Shown piece after piece: positions 35,026 through 44,418 of a DNA stretch of 64,000 nt (position 1 is the first letter of the stretch; each line of letters begins with the position of its first letter). Source of the DNA: Cellulophaga tyrosinoxydans (GTDB lineage: Bacteria; Bacteroidota; Bacteroidia; Flavobacteriales; Flavobacteriaceae). Under the pieces are notes generated by a model, which saw only the letters and a program-made list of their open reading frames with translations, was not told where the DNA came from and ran no database searches. The translations under genes were made by a program, and so were the position numbers. The stretch lies in the NCBI RefSeq assembly GCF_900176415.1, contig NZ_FWXO01000006.1, positions 62,001-126,000 on the forward strand, in the 5' to 3' direction.

Positions 35026-35637
35026 ATGATTAAAATTAAGTTCCTTGCAATACTTGTGTTTTTCTTCATGGGTAGCGATACATTATTCTCACAAACTACT
35101 CCTGGAGTCTTAATGTTTAAAGATGGAAATAGTAAACAAGGTTTCTTAAAATTTTCTGGAGCTGAAAATGTGAAATTAAAACCCGAAAAGTATGAAAAAG
35201 CTATAAAATATCATTTTTCGGAATTGGATTATGCAAAATTCTATTATGGAGATAAAGTAGCTATATATAAATTTGTGCCCGTTTCTGGTAAAAAAAGTCA
35301 TTTGGTGTTGGAAGAAATTGTAGAAGGAAAAGTATCACTTTATACTTTAGTTTCTAAAGGATACACAATAGGTATGGGACCTATGAATGCTGGTGGGGCC
35401 CCTATTTTCACAGGCGGAAATTATTACGCCATAAATAATTTATATGTATTAAAAGAGGGAGAAAAAGAAGCAACTTCCTTAGGTTCAAATCTTTTGTTTA
35501 GTAAAAATTTTAAAAAAGCCGCTTCTTTCTATTTTAATGATTGCCCCAAATTAGTTGAAAAAATAGAAAACAAAGATTTCAATAAAGAAGATATACAAGC
35601 TATTGTTGAATTTTATAATAAAGAATGTGATAAATAA
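35026..35637 (+). CDS. Secreted protein of unknown function
   Basis: 203 aa. An N-terminal signal peptide (FLAILVFFFMGSDTLFSQ) is followed by ~180 residues with no family I recognise; GNSKQGFLKFSGAENVKLKP and a C-terminal CPKLVEKIENKDFNKEDIQA are its most distinctive parts. It has three Cys or fewer and no lipobox. The only forward-strand gene between two reverse-strand groups, with a terminator after it shared with purA. Confidence 0.7.
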   Translation: MIKIKFLAILVFFFMGSDTLFSQTTPGVLMFKDGNSKQGFLKFSGAENVKLKPEKYEKAIKYHFSELDYAKFYYGDKVAIYKFVPVSGKKSHLVLEEIVEGKVSLYTLVSKGYTIGMGPMNAGGAPIFTGGNYYAINNLYVLKEGEKEATSLGSNLLFSKNFKKAASFYFNDCPKLVEKIENKDFNKEDIQAIVEFYNKECDK

Positions 35638-35675
35638 CAGGTCGTTGAGGTTAACTATAAAAGATATTTCATATT

Positions 35676-35703
35676 AAAAAAGCCACTCGAAAGTGGCTTT
35701 TTT
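35676..35703. terminator. Bidirectional terminator between the secreted protein gene and purA
   Basis: AAAAAAGCCACT-CGAA-AGTGGCTTTTT (stem AAAAAGCCACT/AGTGGCTTTTT) with a stable CGAA tetraloop. Reverse and forward strands both give a T tail, and the purA stop codon follows directly at 35705. Confidence 0.92.
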
Positions 35704-35704
35704 A

Positions 35705-36976
35705 TTATCTGTGAATTGTTTGTTTTCTGTCTGGACCAACAGAAACAATTTTTATTGGAACTTCTAATTCCTTCTCAAGGAATTGAATATAATCATTTAA
35801 TGCCTTTGGTAATTGATCGGCCGAAGTCATTTTTGTTAAATCGGCAGCCCAGCCATCCATTTCAGTATAGATAGGGGTTAAATTTTCTGCTTCAATGTTA
35901 TAAGGTAAATGGGTGATTTTTTCACCTTTATAATCATAGGCTGTACATACTTTTAGCTTTTTAAAACCACTAAGTACGTCGCCTTTCATCATCATTAATT
36001 CAGTAACGCCATTTATTTGTACAGCATATTTTAATGCTACTAAATCTAACCAGCCACAACGTCTTGGTCTACCTGTTGTAGCACCAAATTCGTTTCCAAC
36101 TCTTCCCATGGTGGCGCCATCTTCGTCAAATAATTCGGTTGGGAAAGGGCCACTACCTACACGTGTAGTATATGCCTTAAAAATACCTTTTACTTCACCA
36201 ATTTGGTTTGGTGCAACACCTAAACCAGTACAAGCACCAGCGGCTGTTGTGTTAGAGGAAGTAACAAATGGGTAGGTACCAAAATCTATATCTAGTAATG
36301 AACCTTGAGCCCCTTCAGCTAATATTTTCTTTCCTTCTTTTTGAGCCTTGAATAAATATTCCTCACTATCTATAAACGTAAGTTTCTTTAATTCTTCTAC
36401 AGCTTTAAAAAAGTCTGCTTCTAATTCTTCAAGATCGTACTGTACATCAACATTATAGAAACCAATCATGGCTTCGTGCTTGTCAGCTAAATTGCGATAT
36501 TTTTCTTTCCAGTCAGAAAACTCAAGATCACCAACACGCATACCATTACGGCCAGTTTTATCCATGTATGTTGGGCCAATACCTTTTAAAGTAGAACCAA
36601 TTTTAGCTTTTCCTTTTGCAGCTTCCGACGCAGCATCTAACAAACGGTGAGTAGGTAAAATTAAATGCGCTTTTCTAGAAATTAATAAAATAGATTTTAT
36701 GTCTAAATTAAACTTCTTTAGGTTTTCAAGTTCTTTTTGAAAAATAACAGGATCAATAACAACACCATTACCCACTATATTCATGGCACCTTTGTGGAAA
36801 ATTCCAGAAGGTATGGTATGTAAAACATGTTTAATTCCGTCAAACTCAAGGGTGTGCCCTGCATTTGGTCCACCTTGAAAACGCGCTATGATATCGTAAT
36901 TTTCTGTTAGTACATCAACAATTTTTCCTTTTCCTTCGTCTCCCCATTGAAGCCCAAGTAGTAAATCTACTGCCAT
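35705..36976 (-). CDS. purA: Adenylosuccinate synthetase
   Basis: 423 aa, the standard length. PurA makes adenylosuccinate from IMP, aspartate and GTP, the first committed step to AMP. Signature elements are GLQWGDEGKGKIVD at the N-terminus, GGPNAGHTLEFDG, GIGPTYMDKTGRNGMR, AEGAQGSLLDIDFGTYPFVT and the C-terminal VSVGPDRKQTI. It lies 12 bp after the Fur-family gene and is transcribed with it and RelA/SpoT. Confidence 0.98.
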   Translation of the reverse strand: MAVDLLLGLQWGDEGKGKIVDVLTENYDIIARFQGGPNAGHTLEFDGIKHVLHTIPSGIFHKGAMNIVGNGVVIDPVIFQKELENLKKFNLDIKSILLISRKAHLILPTHRLLDAASEAAKGKAKIGSTLKGIGPTYMDKTGRNGMRVGDLEFSDWKEKYRNLADKHEAMIGFYNVDVQYDLEELEADFFKAVEELKKLTFIDSEEYLFKAQKEGKKILAEGAQGSLLDIDFGTYPFVTSSNTTAAGACTGLGVAPNQIGEVKGIFKAYTTRVGSGPFPTELFDEDGATMGRVGNEFGATTGRPRRCGWLDLVALKYAVQINGVTELMMMKGDVLSGFKKLKVCTAYDYKGEKITHLPYNIEAENLTPIYTEMDGWAADLTKMTSADQLPKALNDYIQFLEKELEVPIKIVSVGPDRKQTIHR

Positions 36977-36988
36977 TAGTGTAATTGG

Positions 36989-37456
36989 TTAGTTATTTGT
37001 ATTATCTTCTTTGTTTTCTTCTTTATTGCGCGTTCCATAGAAATAGAGTGAGTGCGTATTGATTTTTATATCAAAAACTTCTTCTATGGTTTTTTTAATA
37101 GATTGAATTCGTGGATCGCAGAACTCCATTACTTCTCCTGTATCGGTTAAAATAACATGATCATGCTGGCGATCAAAATAAGATTTTTCATATTGAGCCT
37201 GGTTTTTGCCAAACTGATGTTTACGCACTAGTTTACAATCCAATAGTAGTTCTATGGTATTGTATAATGTAGCACGACTTACACGATAGTTCTTGTTTTT
37301 CATTTTAATATAAAGACTCTCTATATCAAAATGATCTTCACTAGCGTAGATTTCTTGGAGTATAGCGTAACGTTCAGGTGTTTTTCTGTGCCCGTTTTCT
37401 TCTAAAAAATTGGTAAAGACATTTTTTACGATGTCTTGGTTCTTGTTATTGCTCAT
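36989..37456 (-). CDS. Fur-family transcriptional regulator
   Basis: 155 aa. The winged helix (about 15-85) has [14 protein letters not shown] and [20 protein letters not shown]. The dimerisation/metal region is [20 protein letters not shown] (HDH metal site), as in Fur and PerR. Only two cysteines are present (in LLDCKLV and EFCDPRI) and no C-terminal CxxC, so the structural zinc site of typical Fur/PerR is absent. Iron, zinc or peroxide sensing cannot be decided. Just upstream (37484-37491, reverse) is a palindromic TACATTTGTA that also fits a -7 element. It precedes purA by 12 bp. Confidence 0.9.
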   Translation of the reverse strand: MSNNKNQDIVKNVFTNFLEENGHRKTPERYAILQEIYASEDHFDIESLYIKMKNKNYRVSRATLYNTIELLLDCKLVRKHQFGKNQAQYEKSYFDRQHDHVILTDTGEVMEFCDPRIQSIKKTIEEVFDIKINTHSLYFYGTRNKEENKEDNTNN

Positions 37457-37499
37457 AAGAACTTTTGCATCATTCAGATTACAAATGTACAGCTAAAAT

Positions 37500-39707
37500 T
37501 TAAATTCTAGTTACTTTGTCAATACCGTTAATCCCCTTTAAATTGTTGATAAGTTTTTTTAGAATCTCATTATTCTTTACAACAACCGTTATATGGCCTT
37601 TAAAAGTTCCGCCATCTGTGCTAAAATTAAGATTACGCATATTTACATGCATGTTTCCTGAAATTACTTCAGTTATTTTGCTAACTAAACCTAAATTATC
37701 TATTCCGGTTAAATTTATTTCAGAGGTAAATTCCTGTTGACTAGAATCTATCCATTTTGCGGACATAATGCGGTAAGCGTAGTTAGATTGCAATGCTATG
37801 GCATTTGGACAATTTTTAGAATGTACTTTAATACCTTCATTTATGCTTACAAAACCAAAAACATCATCGCCTGGAATAGGGTTGCAACACGGGGATAATT
37901 TATAAGGTAATTTTTCCTCTTCTTTGCCAAAAACTAATAAATCGTATTTAGAGGTGATTTCATCTTTATCAATATCTTCTACAGTCTGTGCTCTTCGTAT
38001 TTTATTTTTAAAGAAGTTAATAAAAGCATTGTTATCAGACGAAGTAAAATCTTTTATTTTTTGATTATCAATAGCACCAATTCCCACACGATAAAAAAGA
38101 TCAAGGCTTGTTTTTAATTTAAAATAAAGCACCATTTTGTTAATGGTATCTTCTGAGAAATTAACTTTTTGCGATCTTAATTTTCGGCGTAATATTTCTT
38201 TGCCTTCTAGGGCAACACTCTTTTTTTCTTCTCTTAAAGTAGATTTTATTTTGGCTCTTGCTCTGGCAGTAGTTGCATAATCTAACCAACTTTGATTTGG
38301 TTGTGCGTTTTCTGAGGTAATAATTTCTACTTGATCGCCACTGTTTAAGGTGGTGTTTAGTGGAACCAATTTTCCGTTGACTTTTGCACCACGCGTATGC
38401 ATACCTACTTCGGTATGAATATTAAATGCAAAATCTAAGGGAGTGGAATTTTTTGGTAACGACTTTAATTCTCCTTTAGGTGTGAATACAAATATTTCTT
38501 TTGAATACAAGTTTAATTTAAATTCCTCAACAAAATCTACTGCATTCGTATTCGCATTTTCCAAGGCTTCCTGAAGTTTGTTTAACCATTCTTCAATACC
38601 TTGTTCTTTTTGATTACCATGTTTATATTTAAAATGCGCAGCATAACCCTTTTCTGCAATTTCGTGCATTCGCTCACTTCTAATTTGAACTTCTACCCAT
38701 TTTCCCATTGGCCCCATTACGGTAATGTGTAACGCTTCATAACCTGTAGATTTTGGCGAAGAAATCCAATCACGTAATCTCACAGGATTAGGGGTGAAGT
38801 GGTCTGTTACGATAGAGTAAATTTTCCATGCCAAAAACTTTTCGTTTTGCTTATCGGATTTATAAATAATACGGATCGCAAACTTGTCATAAATTTCATC
38901 AAAAGTCACATTTTGGGTTACCATTTTTCTTCGAATAGAATAAATGGATTTCATTCTACCCTTTATGTGGTAGTTTAAATTTTCTTTATCAAGCGAATCC
39001 CCAATAACCGCAGAAAAGTTTTCAATATATTCTTTTTGCTCTTCTTTCGTTTCTTCAATCTTGCCTAGAATATCGTTATAGACTTCTGGTTCTGTGTATT
39101 TTAAGCTTAAATCTTCTAATTCTGTTTTTATGTTGTAAAGCCCAATTCTGTGAGCAAGTGGCGCATAGATATATAAGGTTTCCGATGCAATTTTCACCTG
39201 TTTGTATTCAGGCATAGAATCCATCGTTAACATATTATGATAACGGTCTGCAATTTTAATAATGATAACTCTTATGTCATCATTGAGTGTTAATAACATT
39301 TTTCTAAAATTCTCTGCCTGTTGCGATATGTTCATATCTTTTTTAAGGTGAGCAATTTTTGTGAGTCCGTCTACAATTCTGGCAACAGCCTCTCCAAACA
39401 TACGTTCAATATCATCTAAGGTATATTCGGTGTCTTCAACTACATCATGTAATAAAGCAGAAGCAATAGAAACGGCATCTAAACCAATTTCCGATGCTAC
39501 TATTTTAGCCACAGCAATTGGATGAAAAATATAGGCTTCTCCAGATTTTCTGCGTTGATTTTTATGGGCGTCAACAGCTACATCAAAAGCGGAACGTATT
39601 AGCTTCTTATCATCCTCGGTAAGGGTTTGATAACTAATTCGCAGCAATTCTTTGTATTGCTTGGCAATTTGCTTATTTTCTTTTTCTATGGCAGCTTCTG
39701 TCATCAT
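37500..39707 (-). CDS. RelA/SpoT-family bifunctional (p)ppGpp synthetase/hydrolase
   Basis: 735 aa, the full Rel layout. HD hydrolase domain: FHPIAVAKIVASEI and ASALLHDVVEDTEYTLDD with YHNMLTMDSMPE. Synthetase domain at about 225-345 with YSIRRKMV, DKFAIRIIYKS and STGYEALHITVMGP. TGS domain around 390-450 (KEIFVFTPKGELKSLPKNST). C-terminal ACT domain with INLTGIDNLGLVSKITEVIS. With the hydrolase HD residues intact it should be bifunctional (Rel type), the alarmone switch in the stringent response. Two consecutive ATGs give start 39707 or 39704. Located 43 bp ahead of the Fur-family gene. Confidence 0.96.
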   Translation of the reverse strand: MMTEAAIEKENKQIAKQYKELLRISYQTLTEDDKKLIRSAFDVAVDAHKNQRRKSGEAYIFHPIAVAKIVASEIGLDAVSIASALLHDVVEDTEYTLDDIERMFGEAVARIVDGLTKIAHLKKDMNISQQAENFRKMLLTLNDDIRVIIIKIADRYHNMLTMDSMPEYKQVKIASETLYIYAPLAHRIGLYNIKTELEDLSLKYTEPEVYNDILGKIEETKEEQKEYIENFSAVIGDSLDKENLNYHIKGRMKSIYSIRRKMVTQNVTFDEIYDKFAIRIIYKSDKQNEKFLAWKIYSIVTDHFTPNPVRLRDWISSPKSTGYEALHITVMGPMGKWVEVQIRSERMHEIAEKGYAAHFKYKHGNQKEQGIEEWLNKLQEALENANTNAVDFVEEFKLNLYSKEIFVFTPKGELKSLPKNSTPLDFAFNIHTEVGMHTRGAKVNGKLVPLNTTLNSGDQVEIITSENAQPNQSWLDYATTARARAKIKSTLREEKKSVALEGKEILRRKLRSQKVNFSEDTINKMVLYFKLKTSLDLFYRVGIGAIDNQKIKDFTSSDNNAFINFFKNKIRRAQTVEDIDKDEITSKYDLLVFGKEEEKLPYKLSPCCNPIPGDDVFGFVSINEGIKVHSKNCPNAIALQSNYAYRIMSAKWIDSSQQEFTSEINLTGIDNLGLVSKITEVISGNMHVNMRNLNFSTDGGTFKGHITVVVKNNEILKKLINNLKGINGIDKVTRI

Positions 39708-39748
39708 ATCTTAAAATTAATACAATACTTTTAAGTATCCTACAAAAA

Positions 39749-40981
39749 TTATGCCTTTAGATTTTTTATTCTTGCAATTAATGGTGGATGTGAATAATGC
39801 ATAAAAACATATGCCGGGTGCGGTGTAAGATTACTTAAACTGTTCTTTGATAGTTTTTTTAGTGATGAAATTAATGGTTGAGCGTTAAATGTATTTTTAG
39901 CATAATCATCTGCTTCGTATTCAAATTTTCTCGACATATAATTCATAATTAATCCGGTTATTTCAGATATAGGGCTGTATAGAATTCCGAAACCAATTAA
40001 TGCAGCATGAAAACTTGGAACGCTAACTCCTATAGCCAATGACACTGCAGGTGTATTAATGAATAGGGATAATAAATATAAGGTAAAACCTGTTAAGGCA
40101 ATAGAACTAATTAAATTAAAAATGATGTGTTTGCGCTTATAATGCCCCACTTCGTGTGCCAAAACGGCCACAATTTCGTCCTCTTCTAAATCATTGATTA
40201 AGGTGTCGTATAAGGTTACTCTTTTTTCTTTTCCAAATCCAGAGAAATAAGCATTTGCCTTAGTGGATCTTTTTGAGCCGTCGATTACAAAAATGTTATG
40301 AAGCTCAAACCCAACTTTTTTGGCGTAGTGTTCAATTTTAGTTTTTAAAGAACCTTCTTCTAAAGGTTTTTGCTTATTGAACAATGGAACAATTAATTTG
40401 CTGTAAAAAAGATTCATAGCTAAGGAAAATACCGCAATAACTGCCCAAGCGTACATCCAGAAGTTAGCTCCAGCCCACTCAAAAAACCATATAACTAGGG
40501 CTAAAATAGCTCCTCCTAAAATGGCTAGCATTAACCATCCTTTTAACTTATCAAGAATAAATAATTTTCGGGTAGATTTATTGAATCCGAATTTTTCTTC
40601 AATAACAAAAGTAGCGTAATACGAAAATGGGGTGGTTATAATATCACTACCAATCATTATTATACCAAAGAAAATTAAGGCAATTATAATTGGGTTTTCC
40701 GTAATACTCCTTGCAAATGTATCTATCCACTCAAAGCCACCAAAGAGTAAAAATGATAAGGTTAGCGCAAAAGAAAATGTAGAAGTTATTATACCAAATT
40801 TGTAATTGGTTTTTTGGTAATCTTGAGATTTTTGATATTCTTCTTTATCAAAAACATCATGTAATTCACTCGGAATAGGGTCATTATAATGTTTGGCATT
40901 TAAATAATCTAAACAGGTTTCTATGATAAATTGAAGTGTTAGAATACCAATAATTATAAAAAATAAATATTCGTTTGTCAT
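39749..40981 (-). CDS. M48 family membrane zinc metallopeptidase (Ste24-like)
   Basis: 410 aa with several transmembrane helices at the N-terminus (starting FFIIIGILTLQFIIETCLDY) and the catalytic HEVGHYKRKH motif at about residue 278; the third zinc ligand is in FEYEADDYAKN. This is the CAAX prenyl protease/Ste24 type of M48 with the active site facing a membrane chamber. In bacteria such proteins are implicated in membrane protein quality control, substrate unknown. Located 31 bp from the trmH gene and 41 bp before RelA/SpoT; a -7-like TACTTTTG (41012-41005, reverse) lies in the gap. Confidence 0.92.
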   Translation of the reverse strand: MTNEYLFFIIIGILTLQFIIETCLDYLNAKHYNDPIPSELHDVFDKEEYQKSQDYQKTNYKFGIITSTFSFALTLSFLLFGGFEWIDTFARSITENPIIIALIFFGIIMIGSDIITTPFSYYATFVIEEKFGFNKSTRKLFILDKLKGWLMLAILGGAILALVIWFFEWAGANFWMYAWAVIAVFSLAMNLFYSKLIVPLFNKQKPLEEGSLKTKIEHYAKKVGFELHNIFVIDGSKRSTKANAYFSGFGKEKRVTLYDTLINDLEEDEIVAVLAHEVGHYKRKHIIFNLISSIALTGFTLYLLSLFINTPAVSLAIGVSVPSFHAALIGFGILYSPISEITGLIMNYMSRKFEYEADDYAKNTFNAQPLISSLKKLSKNSLSNLTPHPAYVFMHYSHPPLIARIKNLKA

Positions 40982-41012
40982 TTGGTTGGTTTAATTTGGT
41001 TAGCAAAAGTAG

Positions 41013-41822
41013 CTACACTGCTCTTTGTCTTTTAGCCTCAAAAATAACAATAGCTGCGGAGACAGATACATTCATAGAATCTATTTCGCCTTCCATTGGT
41101 ATAATTATATTTTGAGTAGAATTTTCAAGCCATTCATTAGAAAGTCCTGTTGCTTCGGTGCCAACAACAATTGCAGATGGTTTGGTAAAATTGGTTTTGG
41201 TATAATTTTCAGAAGCGCTTAAAGCTGCGCAATAGATTGCAATATTATGCTCTTTTAAAAATTTTATAACTTCTTCAGTGCTGCCAGTGGCAATGGTATT
41301 CGTAAATACACAGCCAATACTAGAGCGTATTATATTTGGGTTATATAGATCTCCTTTTGGGTTGGCAATTATAACAGCATCTAAATTGGCAGCATCTGCC
41401 GTACGCAATAAGGCGCCAATATTACCTGGTTTTTCGGTGGCTTCGGCAACTAAAACCAATGGATTTTTTGTGCTAAGTTTTAAATCGGTTAAAAGGTGCG
41501 ATTTTGCTTTGGCAATAGCCAGTATACCTTCTGTGGTTTCACGATAAGCAATTTTTTGATACACCTCTTTCGAAACTTTTATAAGTTCAGGCGCTTGATT
41601 CAATGTTGTAGTATAAGAATTTACTTCAGCCTCAGAAATTATATCTTCGTTAAACAATAGAGTTTTAATGGTGTAATTTCCTTTTAACGCTAATTGAAAT
41701 TCTCTAAAACCTTCCAGAACAAATTCACCTGTTTTTTTACGTTCTCGAGATTTTTCTTTAAGCACCAGTACGCTCTTTATAAGCGGGTTTTGTAGACTAC
41801 TAATTAGTTTGATAGCATTCAT
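41013..41822 (-). CDS. TrmH/SpoU-family RNA 2'-O-methyltransferase
   Basis: 269 aa. An N-terminal substrate-binding part (VLKEKSRERKKTGEFVLEG) is followed by the SPOUT knot: VLVAEATEKPGNIGALLRTA, IGCVFTNTIA, VVGTEATGLSNEWLE and IIPMEGEIDSMNVSVSAAIV are the three SpoU motifs with the Asn/Glu/Ser-rich SAM-binding loops. It methylates a ribose in rRNA or tRNA; which site is not visible (could be 23S G2251, RlmB-like, or tRNA G18). A -7-like TACTTTTG (41836-41829, reverse) precedes it. Confidence 0.93.
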   Translation of the reverse strand: MNAIKLISSLQNPLIKSVLVLKEKSRERKKTGEFVLEGFREFQLALKGNYTIKTLLFNEDIISEAEVNSYTTTLNQAPELIKVSKEVYQKIAYRETTEGILAIAKAKSHLLTDLKLSTKNPLVLVAEATEKPGNIGALLRTADAANLDAVIIANPKGDLYNPNIIRSSIGCVFTNTIATGSTEEVIKFLKEHNIAIYCAALSASENYTKTNFTKPSAIVVGTEATGLSNEWLENSTQNIIIPMEGEIDSMNVSVSAAIVIFEAKRQRAV

Positions 41823-41899
41823 TAATACAAAAGTAATTTAATCTTGTAAACTAATGTACTTATGATCGACGAAACATACATCACTTTAAAAAAGATATA

Positions 41900-42697
41900 A
41901 TGAAAACAATCAGCTTATTATTAGTACTTATTACCATTGTAGCTTGTAAAGAAAATGACAAGTCTATAAAATCACCTGTTCCATCAACCACAGAACAAAC
42001 TAAGGTAGCAGCTAACTATCCTGAAGCACTAGCGAAAGTTTTACAAGCACATGGAGGTGTTGAAACATGGAAAGCACAAAAAACTTTGGTATTTAATAAA
42101 CCTACTTCCGAAGTTAATGAGGTGTATACTATTGATTTGCAAACTAGAAAAGAAAAGGTGACTAGTGGCACTGTTGTGCGTGGTTTTGATGGAGAAAATG
42201 TTTGGGTTCTAGACCCTGAAAACCAGTTTAAAGGTGATGCTATTTTTTATAAAAACTTGTACTTCTATTTTTATGCAATGCCATTTGTGCTAGCAGACAA
42301 AGGATTACACTACAGCGAGGTTGATAATTTGGAGGTAGAAGGTGTTTCTTATCCAGGAATAAAAATAACTTTTGGTGATGGAGTAGGGGAATCACCAAAA
42401 GATGAATACTACTTGTATTATGATGACGAAACGAACCAAATGGCTTGGTTGGGTTATACCGTGACCTACAGAACTGGTGAAAAATCAGATAAAATAAGTT
42501 GGATTCATTATAATGAATGGACCGTTATTTCGGGGGTTAAACTCCCAAAATCTATTTCTTGGCATAAGTCCGAAGGGAATAAAATTATGGAGGTAGCTAA
42601 TACTGTTGTTTTTGAAAATGCAACACTTTCCACAAATGCTATGGACCATACGTATTACGCTAAGCCTGAAAGTGCTAAAATAGCCGAGAGAAAGTAA
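41900..42697 (+). CDS. Lipoprotein, probably DUF6503-type
   Basis: 265 aa. The lipobox is TIVAC at residues 12-16, so C16 is lipidated. After a Lys/Pro/Thr-rich linker the protein reads EALAKVLQAHGGVETWKAQK, a pattern I associate with the flavobacterial family DUF6503 (uncertain); the rest is beta-rich with KDEYYLYYDDETNQMAWLG and GVKLPKSISWHKSEG. It is expected to be anchored to the outer membrane. Possibly a lipid or hydrophobic ligand binder as similar LolA-like folds are, but no function is established. It precedes the Moco operon with 72 bp between. Confidence 0.65.
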   Translation: MKTISLLLVLITIVACKENDKSIKSPVPSTTEQTKVAANYPEALAKVLQAHGGVETWKAQKTLVFNKPTSEVNEVYTIDLQTRKEKVTSGTVVRGFDGENVWVLDPENQFKGDAIFYKNLYFYFYAMPFVLADKGLHYSEVDNLEVEGVSYPGIKITFGDGVGESPKDEYYLYYDDETNQMAWLGYTVTYRTGEKSDKISWIHYNEWTVISGVKLPKSISWHKSEGNKIMEVANTVVFENATLSTNAMDHTYYAKPESAKIAERK

Positions 42698-42769
42698 TGT
42701 AAAAATATAACAAGAATGGATTTTTAATGCCAGCGATTATCCTTAACTTTCTGCTTTAATAAAAAAGCA

Positions 42770-43012
42770 ATGAAAGTATTATTGTTTGGCATCGCAAAAG
42801 ACATTATTGGAACTTCAGAATTTGAAGTGCCTTCCGAACCAAAATACCCTTCAACCGTATTAGAATTGAAGGATGTTTTGGTTCGTTTGTTTCCAGATTT
42901 TGGGAAACTGTCCTCTTTTGCGGTTGCCGTTAATAACGAATATGCTAGCGAAGACGTGTCTTTACATTTGAGTGATGAAATTGCTATTATTCCACCAGTA
43001 AGCGGAGGTTAA
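42770..43012 (+). CDS. moaD: Molybdopterin synthase sulfur carrier subunit MoaD
   Basis: 80 aa ubiquitin-like protein ending in the required -GG (IPPVSGG), which MoeB-type enzymes activate and convert to a thiocarboxylate. VKVLLFGIAKDI-like start and AVAVNNEYA are typical. It begins the eight-gene Moco operon; the next start is 2 bp after its stop. Confidence 0.95.
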   Translation: MKVLLFGIAKDIIGTSEFEVPSEPKYPSTVLELKDVLVRLFPDFGKLSSFAVAVNNEYASEDVSLHLSDEIAIIPPVSGG

Positions 43013-43014
43013 GA

Positions 43015-43431
43015 ATGAAAATGTACATAGAAATAGTTGATGAAATTGATACTGCACAGGTTTATAAAGATTTGTCAGATGCTGGTAGTGGTGGAATTTG
43101 TGTGTTTGTAGGAGCAGTTAGAGAATTTACAAATAATGAAGCTGTAGTTTCTTTGGAATTTGAAACCTATAAGTCCATGGCACTTAAAGAAATGGAGAAA
43201 ATTGCAGCAGAAGCAATAGAGAAATGGCAGTTAAATAAGGTAGTTATGCGGCATGCTGTAGGACTAAAAAAAGTAGAAGAACCTGTTGTTGTCGTTGGGG
43301 CATCATCTGCACACCGCGATGCTTGTTTTGAAGCTTGTCGTTTTTTAATTGATACCTTAAAAGAGCGTGTTCCAATTTGGAAAAAAGAAGTATTTAGTAA
43401 TAAATCCGTTTGGGTTTCGGCACATCCTTAA
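43015..43431 (+). CDS. moaE: Molybdopterin synthase catalytic subunit MoaE
   Basis: 138 aa, the usual length. MoaE converts precursor Z (cPMP) into molybdopterin with MoaD thiocarboxylate. Recognisable are GGICVFVGAVREFTNNEAV, LEFETYKSMALKEME, VMRHAVGLKKVEEPVVVVGA and SSAHRDACFEACRFLIDTLK with ERVPIWKKEVF, which contain the conserved Arg/His/Lys residues of the active site. Start at 43015 (ATG AAA ATG; the second ATG at 43021 is also possible). 3 bp separate it from moaA. Confidence 0.95.
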   Translation: MKMYIEIVDEIDTAQVYKDLSDAGSGGICVFVGAVREFTNNEAVVSLEFETYKSMALKEMEKIAAEAIEKWQLNKVVMRHAVGLKKVEEPVVVVGASSAHRDACFEACRFLIDTLKERVPIWKKEVFSNKSVWVSAHP

Positions 43432-43434
43432 AAT

Positions 43435-44418
43435 ATGTTGGTAGACAATCACAATAGAACCATTAATTACTTGCGTTTGGCGGTTACAGACCGTTGTAAT
43501 TTACGCTGTAATTACTGCATGCCATCTGAAGGGATAAATTTTGCGAACAATGATAAACTTTTTTCCATTGAAGAGTTGATTCGGTTAAGTAAAATAGTGG
43601 TTGCTCAAGGAATAAATAAAATTAGAATAACTGGCGGTGAGCCCTTTGTGCGGAAAGATTTAATGGTATTGCTTCGGGAACTTTCTGCAATGAATGGTTT
43701 AGAGGACATTTCGATAACTACAAATGCTACCCTTATTGGTCCATATATATCCGAATTAAAAACATTGGGAATTAAAAATATCAATGTGAGTATGGATGCT
43801 ATTTCAAAGGCAACTTTTGAAAAAATTACCCGGCGTAATCAATACGATGTGGTGTATGAAAATATCATCCGCTTAATAACAGAAGGTTTTAATGTTCGTA
43901 TTAACTTTATTGCTCTTGAGGGTCAGAATACAGACGATATTATTCCGATGCTGGATTTAACCAAACATTACGATGTTTGTGTGCGCTTTTTAGAAGAAAT
44001 GCCCTTTAATGGTGGGAGTAAAAGTTTTACTACCATCAATTGGGATTATAAGCGAATTTTAGAGCATATTGCTGGAGTGTATCCAGATTATTATCAGTTA
44101 GAATCCCCAAAAACATCTACATCCATTAATTATAAAATATCTGGTTTTGAAGGTAGTTTTGGACTAATACCCTCGTTTAGTAGAACTTTTTGTGGTTCTT
44201 GTAACCGGTTAAGAATTTCTGCAACAGGCGATATAATTACCTGTTTGTACGCAAAAGCAAGTAGTAATCTTTTAACTGCTTTGCGCGAAACTGATACCGA
44301 TGAAAAAGTAAAAGAATATATAGAAAAAGCTATAGGCAGTAGAGCAAAAACAGGATTCGAAGCACAAAAGAAATACAAAAATGTTTTTTCTAATTCGATG
44401 ACATCAATAGGAGGGTAA
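43435..44418 (+). CDS. moaA: GTP 3',8-cyclase MoaA
   Basis: 327 aa radical-SAM enzyme for the first step of Moco synthesis. N-terminal cluster cysteines C21, C25, C28 (DRCNLRCNYCMP). C-terminal cluster FCGSCNRLRISATGDIITCL with CxxC-x13-C. The TGGEPFVRKDL motif binds SAM, and the conserved carboxy-terminal GG is present (SMTSIGG). Its stop codon and the moaC start overlap as TAATG. Confidence 0.96.
   Translation: MLVDNHNRTINYLRLAVTDRCNLRCNYCMPSEGINFANNDKLFSIEELIRLSKIVVAQGINKIRITGGEPFVRKDLMVLLRELSAMNGLEDISITTNATLIGPYISELKTLGIKNINVSMDAISKATFEKITRRNQYDVVYENIIRLITEGFNVRINFIALEGQNTDDIIPMLDLTKHYDVCVRFLEEMPFNGGSKSFTTINWDYKRILEHIAGVYPDYYQLESPKTSTSINYKISGFEGSFGLIPSFSRTFCGSCNRLRISATGDIITCLYAKASSNLLTALRETDTDEKVKEYIEKAIGSRAKTGFEAQKKYKNVFSNSMTSIGG

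Noticed and set aside
42698-42769. Moco riboswitch before moaD
   Set aside because: The 72-bp gap is too short and shows no stable multi-stem structure; only a weak TAACTTTC box is seen.
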